The notes under the pieces: model-generated
The model's input: the letters and a program-made list of their open reading frames with translations, nothing else
Databases searched by the model: none
Told to the model about the DNA's origin: nothing
Assembly (NCBI GenBank): GCA_022826725.1
Contig: JAJDUF010000013.1
Location: 124,001-188,000, forward strand
Origin: Chloroflexota bacterium
GTDB taxonomy: Bacteria > Chloroflexota > UBA11872 > UBA12225 > JAJDUF01
Length of the DNA: 64,000 bases
Reading direction: 5' to 3'
Program-made: the position numbers and the translations under genes
Shown: piece by piece, positions 61,940 through 64,000 of the stretch
Position numbering within the stretch: the stretch's first letter is position 1
Layout: each line of letters starts with the position of its first letter

Positions 61940-63028
61940 ATGGGAAAACGAGACCTGAATACACCGGCAGCGGCTTCCCATGCCGACGATAGCGTCGGGC
62001 AGCGGCTTGGCGCCGTCCTACGCTGCGCCCGCGATGATCTCATCGCGGGCCTCGCGCACACGCTCCGCGTGATGCCGGATAGCAGCTACGCAGCGCAGCC
62101 GCCGGACACACTACGCGAAAGCACGGGCACAGCATTCGACGCGCTGGTCCGAGCGCTGGAGGCCGGGGAGGTGCGCGAACTGCGGGCGTTTGCCGCTGAT
62201 CTAGCAGCAGAGCGTGTCAAGCAGGGCTTCCGCTTGTCCGAGCCGCTGCAAGCGTTCGCCGAGCTACGCAGCGGCATGGAGCACGCGCTCCGGTCCGCCT
62301 GGGCGAACGATCCCGCCGCCGTGCTGGCCGGCACGCAGCGGGTACAGCGCGTGGTTGACCTGGCCATGTGGACGTTCGCCGACGCCTATGTGGACGCGAC
62401 CATGGCCGATACGGCGCAATACTTACAGCGTCTACGCGAGTTGAACGCGCAGCTCACCGACGAGTCGACCCACGACAAGCTGACCGGGTTGTACGACCGC
62501 GGCTATTTCGACCTGGCGCTCGCACGGGAAACGCGGCGAGCGGCGCGCTACAACCGCCCCTTGGCGCTGGCCATGGCCGACATTGACCACTTCAAGCGGG
62601 TGAACGACACGTATGGGCATCCGATGGGTGATCTGGCGCTGCAGCACGTGGCCGGCCTGTTGCTCGGCGCCGTGCGCGCCACCGACTACGTGTGCCGCTA
62701 CGGTGGCGAGGAGTTCGCCATCCTCCTACCCGAGACCAACCTCGGCCAGGCGTTGGCAATGGCCGAGCGTACCCGCCGCAGCATCGAGTCCCGCCCGGTC
62801 AACCTCGGGACACCCGTCTCCCTAACGATCTGCCTGGGGGTGGCGGCCTACCCCGACCAAGCCACCGACGGCCCGACACTGGTGGCGCAGGCCGACGCGG
62901 CGCTCTACGCGGCCAAAGCGGCTGGCCGGAATCGTGTTGCTGCCGCCGGGACTGGCCCCCACCCTCACCCTCCCCCGTTGCCACAGGGGAGGGAAGCACC
63001 GTCCCCCTGCACAGCGGGGGGACCATAG
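61940..63028 (+). CDS. Diguanylate cyclase with RsbRD-like N-terminal domain
   Basis: Makes cyclic di-GMP. Residues 20-160 form a helical domain resembling the RsbRD N-terminal or sensor-globin-like helical bundle. Residues 175-335 are the GGDEF domain: LTGLYDRGYFD, ADIDHFKRVNDTYGH, and the active-site RYGGEEF. An inhibitory RxxD (RATD) lies five residues before the active-site motif, so product inhibition is expected. The last 25 residues (GPHPHPPPLPQGREAPS and onward) are translated from a family C repeat, so the C-terminal tail is probably not functional. Confidence 0.92.
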   Translation: MGKRDLNTPAAASHADDSVGQRLGAVLRCARDDLIAGLAHTLRVMPDSSYAAQPPDTLRESTGTAFDALVRALEAGEVRELRAFAADLAAERVKQGFRLSEPLQAFAELRSGMEHALRSAWANDPAAVLAGTQRVQRVVDLAMWTFADAYVDATMADTAQYLQRLRELNAQLTDESTHDKLTGLYDRGYFDLALARETRRAARYNRPLALAMADIDHFKRVNDTYGHPMGDLALQHVAGLLLGAVRATDYVCRYGGEEFAILLPETNLGQALAMAERTRRSIESRPVNLGTPVSLTICLGVAAYPDQATDGPTLVAQADAALYAAKAAGRNRVAAAGTGPHPHPPPLPQGREAPSPCTAGGP

Positions 63029-63039
63029 GGGGGCCAGCA
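62954..63039 (+). repeat. Compound palindromic repeat, family C, overlapping the cyclase 3' end
   Basis: A direct copy of 61844-61931, including CCGTCCCCCTGCACAGCGG and GGACCATAGGGGGGCC. It contains the stop codon of the diguanylate cyclase gene. Confidence 0.85.
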
Positions 63040-63065
63040 CCAGCGGGAACTGAGGCTTGGGAGCG

Positions 63066-63821
63066 ATGAGTGTGAGTAGATCGAAATTCGTCGGCGTGGA
63101 CGGCTGTCCTTACGGGTGGTTCAGCGTCGGGCTTGACAACGGTGGTGGGTATGAAGTGAAGGCTTTTAAGACGTTCTGCAGGCTGCTGGCCCATTATGCC
63201 GAGGCCAAGCTGGTGCTCGTGGACATTCCGATTGGGCTGCCGCAGCGCGGGGAAGGACGTGATTGCGACCCCGAGGCTCGGAAGCTGCTCGGTCGGCCTC
63301 GTGGGTCAAGTGTTTTCCCAACGCCAACTCGCCCGACAGTGATCCAGGCAGCGGCAGCACCGGAAGATTACGGTGGCGCTGCCGAGACTGAGCACTGCCT
63401 TGCTGGGAAAAGGATCAGCAAACAGGCTTTCGCGATAGCGCCCAAGATTGCTGAGGTAGATACGGTGCTGCTGGATCGTGGCGCGAGCGCGACACCGCCG
63501 GTCAGAGAAGTCCATCCTGAGGTCTGCTTCTGGGCGCTGAATCATCGGCAGCCTATGAGGTCCAGGAAGAAGACAAGGGACGGGGAGGATGAGCGCCTCC
63601 GCGTGCTTCAGGGGATCAATCCGCAGACTCAGGAGATATACGATAGCGCGATTGACGAGTACCTGAGGAAGGAAGTTGCGAGGGATGACATTCTCGACGC
63701 CCTGGCAGCGGCGGTCACGGCCAAGCTCGGTTGGCCGGATAATCTCCAGACTCTCCCTGAATGCCCGCCGAAAGACAACGAGGGCTTGCCGATGGAGATG
63801 GTATATGTAGAGCGGACCTGA
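63066..63821 (+). CDS. DUF429 protein, RNase-H-like fold
   Basis: A 251-residue protein of the DUF429 family (predicted RNase-H-like nuclease). FVGVDGCPYGWFSV provides the first Asp. LVLVDIPIGLPQRG, GRPRGSSVFPTPTR and REVHPEVCFWALN follow, and DDILDALAAAVTA supplies the last acidic pair. Nuclease activity is predicted by fold only. ATG 63066 follows GGGAG; a TTG three codons upstream is possible. The chromate transporter gene begins 21 bases downstream. Composition is slightly less GC-rich than the neighbours. Confidence 0.85.
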   Translation: MSVSRSKFVGVDGCPYGWFSVGLDNGGGYEVKAFKTFCRLLAHYAEAKLVLVDIPIGLPQRGEGRDCDPEARKLLGRPRGSSVFPTPTRPTVIQAAAAPEDYGGAAETEHCLAGKRISKQAFAIAPKIAEVDTVLLDRGASATPPVREVHPEVCFWALNHRQPMRSRKKTRDGEDERLRVLQGINPQTQEIYDSAIDEYLRKEVARDDILDALAAAVTAKLGWPDNLQTLPECPPKDNEGLPMEMVYVERT

Positions 63822-63842
63822 CGAGCGGAGGATAGGAAGCGC

Positions 63843-64000
63843 ATGAGCACGGAGCAGGAGCGACCGGACAGTGATGCGCCCGCCGCGCACGATGGTGGGA
63901 GGGGTGGTGCGCGGCGAGCGTCGTCAGGCTCCCTGGCCGAGGTGACCGGCCTCTTCTTCAAGCTGGGCGTGATCGGCTTTGGCGGCCCGACGGCCCACAT
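63843..64000 (+). CDS. chrA: Chromate transporter ChrA, N-terminal part (runs off the window)
   Basis: 53 codons are visible. After a 30-residue low-complexity start, the LAEVTGLFFKLGVIGFGGPT segment followed by AHI is the diagnostic first helix of CHR-family transporters, which export chromate or related oxyanions. GGAGGATAGGAAG (63827-63839) lies just before ATG 63843. It follows the DUF429 gene closely and may share its transcript. The rest of the protein lies beyond the window. Confidence 0.85.
   Translation, partial: MSTEQERPDSDAPAAHDGGRGGARRASSGSLAEVTGLFFKLGVIGFGGPTAH

Overview
The window is a GC-rich, gene-dense bacterial chromosome segment with no plasmid, phage or CRISPR signature. 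The gene set suggests a member of the Chloroflexota: RNase Y, SMC next to RNase III, a PASTA-type kinase, F420/FMN luciferase-like oxidoreductases, many phytanoyl-CoA-dioxygenase-like (PhyH) proteins, Gfo/Idh/MocA oxidoreductases and Tat-type lipoproteins. That assignment is an inference from gene content, with modest confidence.

Layout. 0-10 kb: the 3' part of asnB, a Tat-exported molybdopterin oxidoreductase, tadA, tRNA-Ser(CGA), a two-GAF histidine kinase, then greA-lysS-serS. The greA gene has a consensus-like promoter followed at once by an intrinsic terminator, as in an attenuated leader. 10-17 kb: a minus-strand run of methyltransferase, DUF3604 protein, class V aminotransferase, Nudix hydrolase, glycoside-hydrolase-like protein and NHL propeller. 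17-33 kb: an accessory catabolic region with two luciferase-like oxidoreductases, three beta-propeller glycosidase-like proteins, a leucine-rich-repeat lipoprotein, three PhyH proteins (one fused to HEAT repeats), a substrate-binding lipoprotein with a collagen-like spacer but no permease genes, a Gfo/Idh-aldo/keto-reductase fusion, and a Gfo/Idh gene cut short at a MITE-like repeat. 33-37 kb: a candidate structured RNA ending in a terminator, an ABC exporter with an extra N-terminal zinc-ribbon region, its DUF1854 partner, and an AT-richer UDG-like gene that looks acquired.

37-46 kb: a PGI/PMI-type isomerase, rnc overlapping smc, a PASTA protein with a degenerate kinase catalytic loop, and a C-terminal processing protease. 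46-53 kb: a minus-strand S-adenosylmethionine cycle and methylthioadenosine salvage block (apt, mtnA, mtnP, pfkB-type kinase, ahcY, metK). Its products suggest that adenosine and adenine from SAM by-products are both returned to AMP. 53-64 kb: MFS exporter, DUF72 protein, THUMP-type RNA methyltransferase, enolase-superfamily enzyme, lipoate ligase-like protein, RNase Y, a thioredoxin-reductase-like flavoprotein, a GGEEF diguanylate cyclase, a DUF429 protein and the start of a chromate transporter.

Three families of short palindromic intergenic repeats are scattered through the window. In three places they are read into protein termini (PfkB-type kinase N-terminus, lipoate-ligase C-terminus, diguanylate cyclase C-terminus). 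All functions are read from motifs and remembered family features. No database search was possible.
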